Source: an uncultured Lachnospiraceae bacterium (GTDB taxonomy: Bacteria; Bacillota; Clostridia; Lachnospirales; Lachnospiraceae). Taken from it: a stretch of DNA of 64,000 nt. The notes below the pieces were generated by a model that was not told where the DNA came from, searched no databases, and saw only the letters and a list, made by a program, of their open reading frames with translations. The translations under genes were made by a program, and so were the position numbers. Positions 26,800 through 34,797 of this stretch are shown here, one piece after another (within the stretch, counting starts at the first letter, position 1; every line of letters starts with the position of its first letter). The stretch spans positions 96,416 to 160,415 of the forward strand of contig CANOEC010000005.1 in assembly GCA_947564735.1 (NCBI GenBank), given 5' to 3'.

Positions 26800-27520
26800 C
26801 TATATATCCTCCCTTTTCCTCATCGCTTACAATAACGCCCTTCTTAAGCGTAACAACTCTCTTCTGCATGGCATTGACAATCTCTCTGTTATGCGTTACG
26901 ACGATGACGGTAGTGCCGTTCTCATTTATCTGCTCTAACAGCTTCATAATCTCCCACGAATTTTTCGGGTCAAGATTTCCGGTCGGCTCGTCCGCCAAGA
27001 GAACCGTCGGCTTATTGACTAACGCTCTGGCAAGCGCCACTCTTTGCTGTTCACCGCCGGATAACTGCTTCGGCTTCGCCTTATACTTGCCGGCAAGCCC
27101 GACAATTGCCAGAATACTTGGAACATTCTTTTTAATCTCTTTATTGGACTTCTGGATGATTCTCTGCGCAAAAGCAACATTCTCGTATACATTTCGGTCT
27201 TTCAGAAGCCTGAAATCCTGAAAAACAACTCCCAGATTTCTTCTGAACTTCGGAATCTTGCGATGCCTGATTCTCGACAAATCATATCCCATCACATTAA
27301 TGGATCCGCTTGTAATCGTCAGCTCTCTCAGCAAAAGCTTGATAAGCGTGGATTTACCAGAACCGCTGTCTCCTACAATAAAGACAAATTCTCCCCTGTT
27401 AATGCGCAGGTTGACATCCTTAAGCGCCGGGGCGCCGGTAGAATATGCCTTACAAACATTCGTCAGATTAATGATTTCTTTCTCTGACACCGTACTTCTT
27501 TTTCTTTTCTTTGCCGCCAC
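26789..27520 (-). CDS. ftsE: Cell-division ATP-binding protein FtsE
   Basis: Cytoplasmic ATPase of FtsEX. Walker A is GDSGSGKSTLIKLL, the Q-loop region VFQDFRLL is typical of FtsE, the signature is LSGGEQQRVALARALV and Walker B is LLADEPTG. A GTG at 27520 is preferred because AGGAG lies 8 bp upstream; an earlier GTG at 27529 overlaps that ribosome site. A basic 14-residue N-terminal extension precedes the family start. Downstream ftsX overlaps. Confidence 0.95.
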   Translation of the reverse strand: MAAKKRKRSTVSEKEIINLTNVCKAYSTGAPALKDVNLRINRGEFVFIVGDSGSGKSTLIKLLLRELTITSGSINVMGYDLSRIRHRKIPKFRRNLGVVFQDFRLLKDRNVYENVAFAQRIIQKSNKEIKKNVPSILAIVGLAGKYKAKPKQLSGGEQQRVALARALVNKPTVLLADEPTGNLDPKNSWEIMKLLEQINENGTTVIVVTHNREIVNAMQKRVVTLKKGVIVSDEEKGGYIDED

Positions 27521-27543
27521 GTTTTTCACTCCTATATATCTTC

Positions 27544-28632
27544 TTAGTATTCAAAACTTTCCATGTATTTCATATACTTTACAACCATGAGCGCAATTTT
27601 AAAAGTAATCGCATCCTCAAACACGCGAAGATCGAGTCCTGTACTCTTCTGCAATTTATCCAGACGATACACCAGCGTATTTCTATGGATAAACAGTTGT
27701 CTGGAAGTCTCCGACACATTTAGGGAATTTTCAAAAAACTTGTTAATCGTAATCAAAGTCTCCTCATCAAAGTCATCCGGACTCTTTCCGTCAAAAATTT
27801 CTTTGATAAACATCTTGCACAGAGGGATCGGAAGCTGATAAATCAGACGTCCGATGCCAAGCTCGCTGTACGCGATGACATCTCTCTCCCCAAAGAAAAT
27901 CTTGCCCACATCCAGCGCCATTTTCGCTTCTTTATAGGAACGGCTTACATCCTTGATTTCATTGACGACCGTGCCATACGCGATTCTGACTTCCTTCATG
28001 TTCTCTTTTTCCAGAAAAGCCACGATACTGTCAGCCGCTTTGTCAATCTCCTTCGCACTGTCCGATTCCGACAAATCCTTGACTACAATCACGTTGTTCT
28101 CGTCTACGGCTGTGATAAAATCTTTGCTGTTACTGCCAAAATATGTACGCATCATCTCCAAGATATTACTGTCCTTGGCGTTGCCCGTCTCGATAATCAG
28201 CGCCACGCGCTTGACATCCGTCTGAATATGTAACTTCTTGGCGCGGCTGTAAATATCCACCAAAAGCAGATTGTCCAAAAGCAGATTCTTGATAAAATTA
28301 TCTTTATCAAACCGCTCCTTATATGCCACCAGCAGATTCTGAATCTGAAAGGCAACCATCTTGCCGACCATATAAACATCCTCACCGACTCCTCCGGCAA
28401 TCAGAATATATTCAAGCTGCTGTTCATCAAAAATTTTAAAGTACTGGTATCCTTGTATTTCCTGTGAATCTGCAGGAGACTTTGCAAACTCTGCCGCCGG
28501 CTTCCCGCAGTTTTCCATCTCATCCGCAGTCATTGCAACTGCCTTACCGTCAATATCCACAACACACAATTCCACTCTTGCAATGGCTTTCAACCCTTCA
28601 ATCGTATTTTGTAATATCTGATTTGAAATCAT
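27544..28632 (-). CDS. PucR-type transcriptional regulator
   Basis: A 362-residue regulator ending in the PucR helix-turn-helix (ENSLNVSETSRQLFIHRNTL and YRLDKLQKSTGLDLR, about 305-345). The N-terminal part is a sensor-like region (IEGLKAIARVELCVVDIDGK) without a recognised ligand pocket, and a GGDEF-like central fold precedes the HTH in this family. It lies 23 bp upstream of ftsE, so it may head that transcript. AAGGAG precedes the ATG. The inducer and the targets are unknown. A 12-bp inverted repeat lies upstream (28731-28767). Confidence 0.82.
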   Translation of the reverse strand: MISNQILQNTIEGLKAIARVELCVVDIDGKAVAMTADEMENCGKPAAEFAKSPADSQEIQGYQYFKIFDEQQLEYILIAGGVGEDVYMVGKMVAFQIQNLLVAYKERFDKDNFIKNLLLDNLLLVDIYSRAKKLHIQTDVKRVALIIETGNAKDSNILEMMRTYFGSNSKDFITAVDENNVIVVKDLSESDSAKEIDKAADSIVAFLEKENMKEVRIAYGTVVNEIKDVSRSYKEAKMALDVGKIFFGERDVIAYSELGIGRLIYQLPIPLCKMFIKEIFDGKSPDDFDEETLITINKFFENSLNVSETSRQLFIHRNTLVYRLDKLQKSTGLDLRVFEDAITFKIALMVVKYMKYMESFEY

Positions 28633-28730
28633 AGCCCCCGCTCCTTATCATTCTTTTAGCAATTTATACAAATCAACAAACCGCCAAATTCATCAAAATA
28701 CAACATCTAGTTTTCATTTTAATCTATATC

Positions 28731-28767
28731 CACAAAAAAATCTACCTCCAATCATGATTTTTTTGTG
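28731..28767. promoter_or_regulatory. 12-bp perfect inverted repeat before the PucR-type gene
   Basis: CACAAAAAAATC (28731-28742) and GATTTTTTTGTG (28756-28767) flank 13 bp, about 100-135 bp before the PucR start. It may be an autoregulatory operator or a weak AT-rich terminator. The 377-bp gene-free stretch 28633-29009 holds this, three copies of CGCCAAAT (28682, 28904, 28914) and the yjfB promoter; the rest is AT-rich without other recognisable elements. Confidence 0.45.
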
Positions 28768-28902
28768 TATTTTTTAATGTAAATGAGACTTTTTACCATT
28801 TTCATCTTTTAGACATTTTATACAAATAAGAATCTGCATCTTTATAAAGCTTTTTTTATAACAAATTCATAACAGTTTCATAACAATTCCTATATAAAAA
28901 AC

Positions 28903-28931
28903 TCGCCAAATAACGCCAAATGTGCTATACT
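28903..28931 (+). promoter_or_regulatory. Predicted promoter of yjfB
   Basis: TCGCCA (28903-28908), a 17-bp spacer and TATACT (28926-28931). The -35 overlaps a direct repeat CGCCAAAT spaced 10 bp. The leader of about 70 nt contains a small inverted repeat ACCGC / GCGGT (28960-28980). I see no flagellar sigma (TAAA / GCCGATAA) signature. Confidence 0.45.
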
Positions 28932-29009
28932 GTTTATAAGTTTAGGTTCAGATACCACAACCGCCTTGATACGGTGCGGTGAGAAACAATAGCTAAGAGG
29001 AGGCTTCTT

Positions 29010-29201
29010 ATGAATATTGCAGAACTGTCCATGGCAATGTCCATGACAAATACACAGAGTGCTTACGGTGTAGCGATGTTGAGTAAATCTCTCGATCAGG
29101 TTTCCTCCACAGGCGACCAGATTGTAGGAATGATGGATGCCGCTGCAATGGAATTATCCGTCAATCCGCATATCGGTGCGAACATCGACATTTCCATTTA
29201 A
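29010..29201 (+). CDS. YjfB family putative motility protein
   Basis: A 63-residue protein matching the YjfB family: an MNIAELSMAMSMTNTQSAYG start and a central AMLSKSLDQVSSTGDQIV helix. The family is associated with motile Firmicutes, and its biochemical role is unknown. The ribosome site AGAGGAGG is strong, and the gene has its own promoter and a good terminator. It is thus an isolated, probably abundant single-gene transcript on the plus strand between minus-strand units. The flagellar block elsewhere in the window agrees with a motile host. Confidence 0.85.
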   Translation: MNIAELSMAMSMTNTQSAYGVAMLSKSLDQVSSTGDQIVGMMDAAAMELSVNPHIGANIDISI

Positions 29202-29244
29202 CAGCGGACAAACAATCATGATTGATGGAATGCAATCGAGATGA

Positions 29245-29288
29245 AACGCTCAACCCCGGCACCGGGATTGAGCGTTCTTCATTTTTAC
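29245..29288 (+). terminator. Terminator after yjfB
   Basis: AACGCTCAA / TTGAGCGTT with an inner CCCGG / CCGGG (29245-29276) is followed by TTCTTCATTTTTA. A matching T-run on the other strand is absent. Confidence 0.85.
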
Positions 29289-29295
29289 CGCCATA

Positions 29296-30132
29296 TTACT
29301 GCTTCGCACGGATTGCAGTCTCTGTAATCTGAATCTTACCTTCTTTCAACAGATGCCCCACGGCACGTTTAAATTCATTTTTACTCATCTGCATCTCTCT
29401 TCTGATGACTTCCGGCGACGCCTTGTCGGTAAAAGGAAGGGCACCGTCGAAACTCCATATAACATCCATTACCTTCTTTGCATCAATTTCAATCTGTAGA
29501 TACGCCTTCTCCCGGATACTCAGATCCAGCTTTCCATCCTCTCTGATCCCTGTCACGCGCGCCTGTATCACGTCGCCTATCCTGACATTCCCGTAAAGTT
29601 CTTTCTTCGGAATCAGACCGGAATACTTATCATCCACCGCCACAAAGGCACCAAAATTATTGCTGATTTCGTAGACCGTTCCGTTCACCCTGTCCTCTTT
29701 TCCATAGGGGCTTTCTGTCAAAAGATAAGGATATACATTCATCGTCGCACACAATCTATCACTCTTATCTATGTAAAGCGCCACGAGACACTCTTCCCCT
29801 TGCGACACTTTTCTCGTCTGCTCCTTATACGGAAGCAGAAGATCCTTTTCCAGTCCCCAGTCCAAAAAAGCGCCGACTTTTGCAACCTGCGCAACCCGCA
29901 GCCTCGCCACTTTGTGCAGCGTCAGTCTGGGGATATGTACCGTTGCAATCATACGGTCCTTGGAATCCCGATAGACAAACACTTCCATCTCGTCACCCGT
30001 CTGCGCTCCTTCCGGCACCTGTTTCTTTGGCAGAAGAACCCTCTCTTCTTTATTTTCACCATCCCCCAGATATACGCCAAAGTCCACCTTCTTCACAATC
30101 TTTAACGTCTGCACTACTCCCAATTGAATCAT
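29296..30132 (-). CDS. cvfB: S1-like RNA-binding protein, CvfB type
   Basis: 278 residues made of S1-like OB folds (near 1-65, 68-135 and 145-215) and a C-terminal winged helix (KNEFKRAVGHLLKEGKI). This is the CvfB/YitL architecture, which binds RNA and affects virulence regulators in Staphylococcus. A GLIPKKELYG motif marks the canonical third S1 fold. The start overlaps the thioesterase stop by 4 bp, so the two are translationally coupled. The target RNA is unknown. Confidence 0.88.
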   Translation of the reverse strand: MIQLGVVQTLKIVKKVDFGVYLGDGENKEERVLLPKKQVPEGAQTGDEMEVFVYRDSKDRMIATVHIPRLTLHKVARLRVAQVAKVGAFLDWGLEKDLLLPYKEQTRKVSQGEECLVALYIDKSDRLCATMNVYPYLLTESPYGKEDRVNGTVYEISNNFGAFVAVDDKYSGLIPKKELYGNVRIGDVIQARVTGIREDGKLDLSIREKAYLQIEIDAKKVMDVIWSFDGALPFTDKASPEVIRREMQMSKNEFKRAVGHLLKEGKIQITETAIRAKQ

Positions 30133-30848
30133 AAACTACCTCCGGTCATTTCTACAATACTGTACGGCTTACCCTCTTCATTATTCAACGATACCGTGTA
30201 CATCCCGCCGTCTGCGCGTGCTGCCACTAGCGGGCAGACAACATCGTTAAGCACCGCCTGACTCTTATATTCCACGCGAAGCTGCTTAATACAAAATTCC
30301 TTCGGGATACAGTCCATCGCCATGCGCACATATTGTCCGTTATTCACATGATTATTCGTATCCAGATGATGCTGTTTCACGCTGAAAGCTTCCAGCGCCT
30401 CCCCCGTCTGTGGTATGGCAATCTTGCGAGGTGCATATTCCATCGGGTATTTCTCTTCCAGCACATATCCTTCCAGCATCTTCCGGCTCGGCTTCGCCGG
30501 AACCATCTTCCGGATATCCATCAGACTCCATATTGAATTGGCATAAGCCAGCACTTCGCCCTCTTTTGTTTTCATCTCAAAGTTACGGCATCCGATAAAG
30601 CCTCTGAACTCATAAGGCGCCGTACCGATTACAATCTCCTCGCACAGACTCGGATATCTGTTGACGCAAATCTGCCATGCCGAAAGCATCCATACCTGAT
30701 GCAATTCGTTAAGATATTCTACCCCCAGCCCGATGTCCTCCGAATGAAAGGTCGAACAGTCCTGAAAATAATCCAATAGCGACTCGATTGTCAGTCTGCC
30801 GTCTACGCCCACCTCACTGTATCTTACCCTGCTGTCAAATGTATACAT
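30129..30848 (-). CDS. Acyl-ACP thioesterase
   Basis: Releases free fatty acids from acyl carrier protein. The 239 residues comprise two hot-dog folds of the FatA/FatB-like bacterial family. The active-site stretch HLDTNNHVNNGQYVRMAMD has the Asp-Asn-His arrangement of the family. The N-terminus starts with TFDSRVRYSEVGVDGRL. GGAGG lies 6 bp before the ATG. It is coupled to cvfB. Confidence 0.9.
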   Translation of the reverse strand: MYTFDSRVRYSEVGVDGRLTIESLLDYFQDCSTFHSEDIGLGVEYLNELHQVWMLSAWQICVNRYPSLCEEIVIGTAPYEFRGFIGCRNFEMKTKEGEVLAYANSIWSLMDIRKMVPAKPSRKMLEGYVLEEKYPMEYAPRKIAIPQTGEALEAFSVKQHHLDTNNHVNNGQYVRMAMDCIPKEFCIKQLRVEYKSQAVLNDVVCPLVAARADGGMYTVSLNNEEGKPYSIVEMTGGSL

Positions 30849-30924
30849 ATCAGTCCTCCATCAGACCGTCCGAAATCCGTAATGGCATAAACATCATACG
30901 AATATCTTTCAAGCCGTCACTTTT

Positions 30925-30957
30925 CAAAAAAGACTCAGCTGATTTCTCAACTGAGTC
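30925..30957 (-). terminator. Terminator of tRNA-Gln
   Basis: An 11-bp stem with one G-T wobble and a GAAA tetraloop (30932-30957) is followed on the minus strand by six T, starting 7 bp after the tRNA 3' end. Confidence 0.88.
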
Positions 30958-30964
30958 TCACTAG

Positions 30965-31036
30965 CTGGGCTACAAGGATTCGAACCTTGAAATGACGGAG
31001 TCAGAGTCCGTTGCCTTACCGTTTGGCGATAGCCCA
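30965..31036 (-). tRNA. tRNA-Gln (anticodon CUG)
   Basis: A 72-nt cloverleaf. The acceptor stem is TGGGCTA / TAGCCCA with discriminator G. The anticodon stem is ACGGA / TCCGT with loop CTCTGAC, putting CTG at 31002-31004. The T-arm is AAGG-TTCGAAT-CCTT. The first pair is the U-A typical of tRNA-Gln. The CCA end is not encoded. It has its own promoter and terminator and lies directly downstream of the glutamine synthetase gene. Confidence 0.96.
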
Positions 31037-31049
31037 TCAACAATTAGCA

Positions 31050-31078
31050 ATTATAAAGGATAGTATGTCTTTTTGCAA
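31050..31078 (-). promoter_or_regulatory. Promoter of tRNA-Gln
   Basis: TTGCAA (31073-31078), a 17-bp spacer and a consensus TATAAT (31050-31055) place the start a few bases before the tRNA 5' end. Confidence 0.8.
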
Positions 31079-31112
31079 GCCTTTTTATTAATTTTTTTAA
31101 AATTTTTTTAAT

Positions 31113-31149
31113 TTTGGGATAAGCAGCTATTCACTCTGCTTATCCCAAA
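31113..31149 (-). terminator. Hairpin after glutamine synthetase gene
   Basis: A perfect 14-bp stem, TTTGGGATAAGCAG / CTGCTTATCCCAAA, lies 21 bp after the stop codon. On the minus strand it is followed by an A/T-rich stretch (AATTAAAAAAATTTT) rather than a clean T-run. Confidence 0.6.
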
Positions 31150-31170
31150 CAAATAACCATGCTTTTTTAG

Positions 31171-33282
31171 TTAAATTTCAAACATCAGCTCGCCATATGT
31201 AGGTATCGGCCACATTTCTTTATCCACAATCATTTCGAGTTTATCCGCCGGAGCGCGAAGCTCTTCCATGACCACCTTGACACAATCTTTATAGAAGAAA
31301 GCCTGCTCCTTGACATCTTCCATCGCCGACGCTTCTTTTTCTACTTTCTCAAGTTTTTTAAGCGCTGCCTGCATCGCTGCCAGATGCCCGCTTACTTCCT
31401 GCAGAAGCTCCGTCTGCGTCGAAGCATCCGCACCCGCCGCCTTCACTGCATTCACAGTATCCGCAAGAGACTTGGAATACTTGATAACCGCAGGAATAAT
31501 CTGTTTACCCGCCATATCAATCATCGCAAGCGCTTCAATATTAATCGTCTTTGCATACGTCTCGTAGATAATCTCTTCCCGGGATTCCAGCTCAACCTTG
31601 GTGAAAATGTGGAACTTCTCAAACAATTTTACTGCCTTATCCGTCGTAAGCGTATTTGCCGCCTCAATCATAGATTTAATGTTCGGCAGCCCTCTTCTCT
31701 CAGCTTCCTCCACCCATTCCTCGGCATAACCATTTCCATTAAAGACAATTCTGCGGTGCGCCGTCATATATTCTTTGATCAGATCATGAATGGCAAGCTC
31801 AAGATTCTCAGCCTTCTCAAGTCTGTCCGCCGCCTCGCAGAACGCCTCCGCCACAATGGCATTGAGCGTCGTATTCGGACTTGCAATCGAGTCCGCAGAA
31901 CCTACCATACGAAATTCAAATTTATTACCCGTAAATGCAAAGGGCGAAGTCCTGTTTCTGTCCGTCGCATCTTTCTGGAAATCGGGAAGTGTCTTAACGC
32001 CTGTAAGAAGCTTGCCTCCCTCTTTCACGCTAGTTGCTTCACCCGTCTCAATCAACTGATTCACTACATCTTCCAACTGTTCCCCAAGGAAAATGGAAAT
32101 AATTGCCGGAGGCGCCTCGTTTGCCCCGAGTCTGTGGTCATTACCCACATCTGATGCGGATTGGCGCAGAAGATCTGCATGTGTATCCACCGCCTTCATA
32201 ATGCAGGCAAGCACCAGCAGGAACTGAACGTTCTCATTCGGCGTATCGCCGGGATCGAGAAGATTTACCCCGTTGTCAGTGGTGATGGACCAGTTGTCAT
32301 GTTTACCGGAACCATTCACTCCTGCATAGGGTTTCTCATGCAGCAGACATCTCATGCCGTGACGAATTGCCACTCTCTTCATCGTCTCCATTACTAACTG
32401 GTTGTGGTCTACCGCTATATTCGCCGTCTCATAAATGGGCGCCAGCTCATGCTGTGCAGGAGCCACTTCGTTGTGCTGTGTCTTAGCGGTAACGCCCAAT
32501 TTCCATAATTCTTCATTCAAGTCTTTCATGTACTCGCCGACACGCTCTCTGATAACACCGAAGTAATGATCCTCCATCTCCTGTCCTTTGGGAGCCGGCG
32601 CACCAAACAGCGTACGTCCCGCAAACATCAAGTCCGTTCTCTGCATATATAAATCTTTGTCTACCAAGAAATATTCCTGTTCCGGTCCAACGGATGCAGT
32701 CACCTTCGTCGCTTCCGTATTGCCGAACAGACGCACAATACGCAGTGCCTGCTCACTCAACGCCTCCATGGAACGCAGAAGCGGCGTTTTCTTATCCAGC
32801 GCCTCACCCGTGTAGGAGCAGAATGCCGTAGGAATGCAGAGGATTTTGCCACAGCCCGATTCCTTTAAAAATGCCGGAGACGTAATATCCCACGCCGTAT
32901 ACCCTCTCGCCTCAAACGTCGCACGCAGACCGCCAGAAGGAAAAGAAGATGCATCCGGTTCGCCCTTAATAAGCTCCTTTCCGGAAAATTCCGTCAACAT
33001 ATTGCCTGTCTCGTCAGGATGGGTCACAAACGCGTCATGTTTCTCAGCGGTAATGCCCGTAAGCGGCTGAAACCAGTGTGTATAATGGGTCGCGCCATTT
33101 TCCACCGCCCAATCCTTCATCGCCTTGGCGACAACATTCGCCACGTCCATCGAAAGCTCGCCGCCCTCGTTCATAACCCTTACCACTTCTTTGTAAGCGC
33201 TCTTTGTCAGCCGCTGCCTCATCTTGGTGAGTGTAAACAGGTTCTTTGCAAAAATTTCTTCCACGTTAAATACTTCACTCAT
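31171..33282 (-). CDS. glnN: Type III glutamine synthetase
   Basis: Makes glutamine from glutamate, ammonia and ATP. At 703 residues it has the long GSIII architecture. Visible motifs are PTAFCSYTGEALDKKTPLLR, GPEQEYFLVD, AKTQHNEVAPAQHELAP, HEKPYAGVNGSGKHDNWS and the RNRTSPFAFTGNKFEFR stretch. The ATG at 33282 is supported by GGAGGAG; upstream codons to 33375 read through the leader hairpin. The leader (33340-33412) contains paired hexaloop hairpins overlapping a terminator, suggesting control by an ANTAR-type antiterminator in response to nitrogen. No regulator gene is nearby. Confidence 0.95.
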   Translation of the reverse strand: MSEVFNVEEIFAKNLFTLTKMRQRLTKSAYKEVVRVMNEGGELSMDVANVVAKAMKDWAVENGATHYTHWFQPLTGITAEKHDAFVTHPDETGNMLTEFSGKELIKGEPDASSFPSGGLRATFEARGYTAWDITSPAFLKESGCGKILCIPTAFCSYTGEALDKKTPLLRSMEALSEQALRIVRLFGNTEATKVTASVGPEQEYFLVDKDLYMQRTDLMFAGRTLFGAPAPKGQEMEDHYFGVIRERVGEYMKDLNEELWKLGVTAKTQHNEVAPAQHELAPIYETANIAVDHNQLVMETMKRVAIRHGMRCLLHEKPYAGVNGSGKHDNWSITTDNGVNLLDPGDTPNENVQFLLVLACIMKAVDTHADLLRQSASDVGNDHRLGANEAPPAIISIFLGEQLEDVVNQLIETGEATSVKEGGKLLTGVKTLPDFQKDATDRNRTSPFAFTGNKFEFRMVGSADSIASPNTTLNAIVAEAFCEAADRLEKAENLELAIHDLIKEYMTAHRRIVFNGNGYAEEWVEEAERRGLPNIKSMIEAANTLTTDKAVKLFEKFHIFTKVELESREEIIYETYAKTINIEALAMIDMAGKQIIPAVIKYSKSLADTVNAVKAAGADASTQTELLQEVSGHLAAMQAALKKLEKVEKEASAMEDVKEQAFFYKDCVKVVMEELRAPADKLEMIVDKEMWPIPTYGELMFEI

Positions 33283-33339
33283 TTTTTCATCTCCTCCATT
33301 CCACATATGCACCCCGACTGCCTTCTGCGTCCCTGCGCA

Positions 33340-33405
33340 TAAAAAAATGTTCCAAAAATAAACCTTTTGGAACATCGTTGTTCAAGATACCTCTATGTAA
33401 GTCTT
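33340..33405 (-). promoter_or_regulatory. Glutamine synthetase leader: twin hexaloop hairpins plus terminator (ANTAR-type site)
   Basis: Read on the minus strand, hairpin P1 (33405-33384) has TAC/GTA and AAGA/TCTT stems around a CT bulge and the hexaloop ATAGAG. Hairpin P2 (33383-33370) has GAAC/GTTC around the hexaloop AACGAT. Both loops have A at position 1 and G at position 4, as in known ANTAR targets. P2 overlaps the 5' arm of an 11-bp terminator (ATGTTCCAAAA / TTTTGGAACAT, 33375-33347) followed by a T-run (33346-33341), so P2 and the terminator exclude each other. Confidence 0.72.
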
Positions 33406-33418
33406 TGACTCTTTTTCT

Positions 33419-33447
33419 AAGATACCCTACTTTTTATGAAAATGCAA
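33419..33447 (-). promoter_or_regulatory. Predicted promoter of glutamine synthetase leader
   Basis: TTGCAT (33442-33447), a 17-bp spacer and TATCTT (33419-33424) would start the transcript near 33412, just before hairpin P1. Confidence 0.5.
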
Positions 33448-33465
33448 GAGGGAATTTAAAAAAAT

Positions 33466-34698
33466 TCACTTTTTCACCCGCAGAATATCATACACCTGAG
33501 GAGTTGCTGACAGACATACGTCTATTACCTGCTTGGAATGGGGACAGGATTCCACGGCTTCACCCTGCTCATTGTACATGGCAAGCACATCAACCGGCAC
33601 ATTGTTTCCATCCGGCTTCATAATCTCGATGGAATCGCCAACGCAGAATTTGTTGCGCTGTTCGATACGCGCGCAGCTTCGCCCTGCCGTCTGCACAATC
33701 TCACCCACAATGCCGAGGTAGACATACTCGTTCACGTAAGTATTGTTATCATAAATTTGCGTATTCTCATCCGGCTTTCCAAAATAAAACCCCGTCGTGA
33801 ACTGGCGGTAAGTGCACTTGGCAATTTCTGACAAATACCAGTCCATATTGGCACGGTATTTATCCTCCGATTCCATATAATCATCAATCGCTTTACGGTA
33901 TGTACGCGCCACTGTCGCCACATAGAGCGCAGTCTTCATTCTTCCCTCTATTTTAAAGCTGTCGATTCCCGCCTCAATCATCTCCGGAATATGCTCTATC
34001 ATGCACAAATCCTTGGAATTAAAAATATAAGTGCCTCTCTCATTCTCATAGACGGGAAGATATTCTCCCGGACGGGTTTCCTCAACCACAGCATATTTCC
34101 AACGGCACGGATGGGTACAGGCGCCATGATTGGCGTCCCGTCCGGTAAAATAGCTGCTCAACAGACACCGCCCGGAATAAGAGATGCACATCGCTCCGTG
34201 AATGAAGCTCTCAATCTCCAACTCATCCGGAATATGTTCCCTAATCTGTCTAATCTCCTGCAAAGACAATTCCCGTGCGGAAACAACACGTTTCGCCCCC
34301 TGCTCATGCCAGAAACGGTACGTCATATAATTGGTATTGTTTGCCTGCGTGGAAATATGAATGTCAATCTCCGGACAGATTTTCCTCGCCATGGTAAACA
34401 TGCCGGGATCTGCTATAATCAACGCGTCGGGCTTCAATTCCTTTAGCTCGTGAAAATAAGCCTCCGCTCCCTCTAAATCATAATTATGCGCCAGAATATT
34501 CGCCGTCACATGCACGCGCACGCCATGTCCGTGGGCAAATCCGATTCCCTCCCCCATCTCATCCGGTGAAAAATTCTTCGCCTTAGCGCGCAGTCCAAAG
34601 GCTTCTCCGCCAATATAAACGGCATCCGCACCGAATATCACCGCTGTTTTTAATACCTCCAGACTGCTTGCCGGAATCAATAACTCTGGTTTCTTCAT
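33466..34698 (-). CDS. U32 family peptidase-like protein
   Basis: 410 residues of the U32 (YrrN/YrrO, RlhA-like) family. The N-terminus LLIPASSLEVLKTAVIFGADAV, ISTQANNTN and the conserved CISYSGRCLLSSYFTGRDAN with CTHPCRW Cys residues are present. Some members help make hydroxycytidine in 23S rRNA and others are linked to prephenate-derived tRNA modification, so proteolysis is doubtful. It lies in the slot of Bacillus yrrN/yrrO, after the O-methyltransferase. AGAGGT precedes the ATG. Confidence 0.9.
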   Translation of the reverse strand: MKKPELLIPASSLEVLKTAVIFGADAVYIGGEAFGLRAKAKNFSPDEMGEGIGFAHGHGVRVHVTANILAHNYDLEGAEAYFHELKELKPDALIIADPGMFTMARKICPEIDIHISTQANNTNYMTYRFWHEQGAKRVVSARELSLQEIRQIREHIPDELEIESFIHGAMCISYSGRCLLSSYFTGRDANHGACTHPCRWKYAVVEETRPGEYLPVYENERGTYIFNSKDLCMIEHIPEMIEAGIDSFKIEGRMKTALYVATVARTYRKAIDDYMESEDKYRANMDWYLSEIAKCTYRQFTTGFYFGKPDENTQIYDNNTYVNEYVYLGIVGEIVQTAGRSCARIEQRNKFCVGDSIEIMKPDGNNVPVDVLAMYNEQGEAVESCPHSKQVIDVCLSATPQVYDILRVKK

Positions 34699-34797
34699 TA
34701 CATATACCTCTTTAAAAGTCCGGAAAGAATCGAAATAATTCTTTCAGACACAGCTTAACTGCACTTAGATTACGTCCTTTATAATCTCAGCATAACT

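Noticed and set aside
28932..29009. Riboswitch (c-di-GMP or similar) in the yjfB leader
   Set aside because: Core bases of the c-di-GMP, preQ1, TPP and SAM classes are absent; only a 5-bp inverted repeat is seen.
33283..33375. 31-residue N-terminal extension of glutamine synthetase
   Set aside because: It reads through the terminator hairpin of the leader; GGAGGAG marks the start at 33282.
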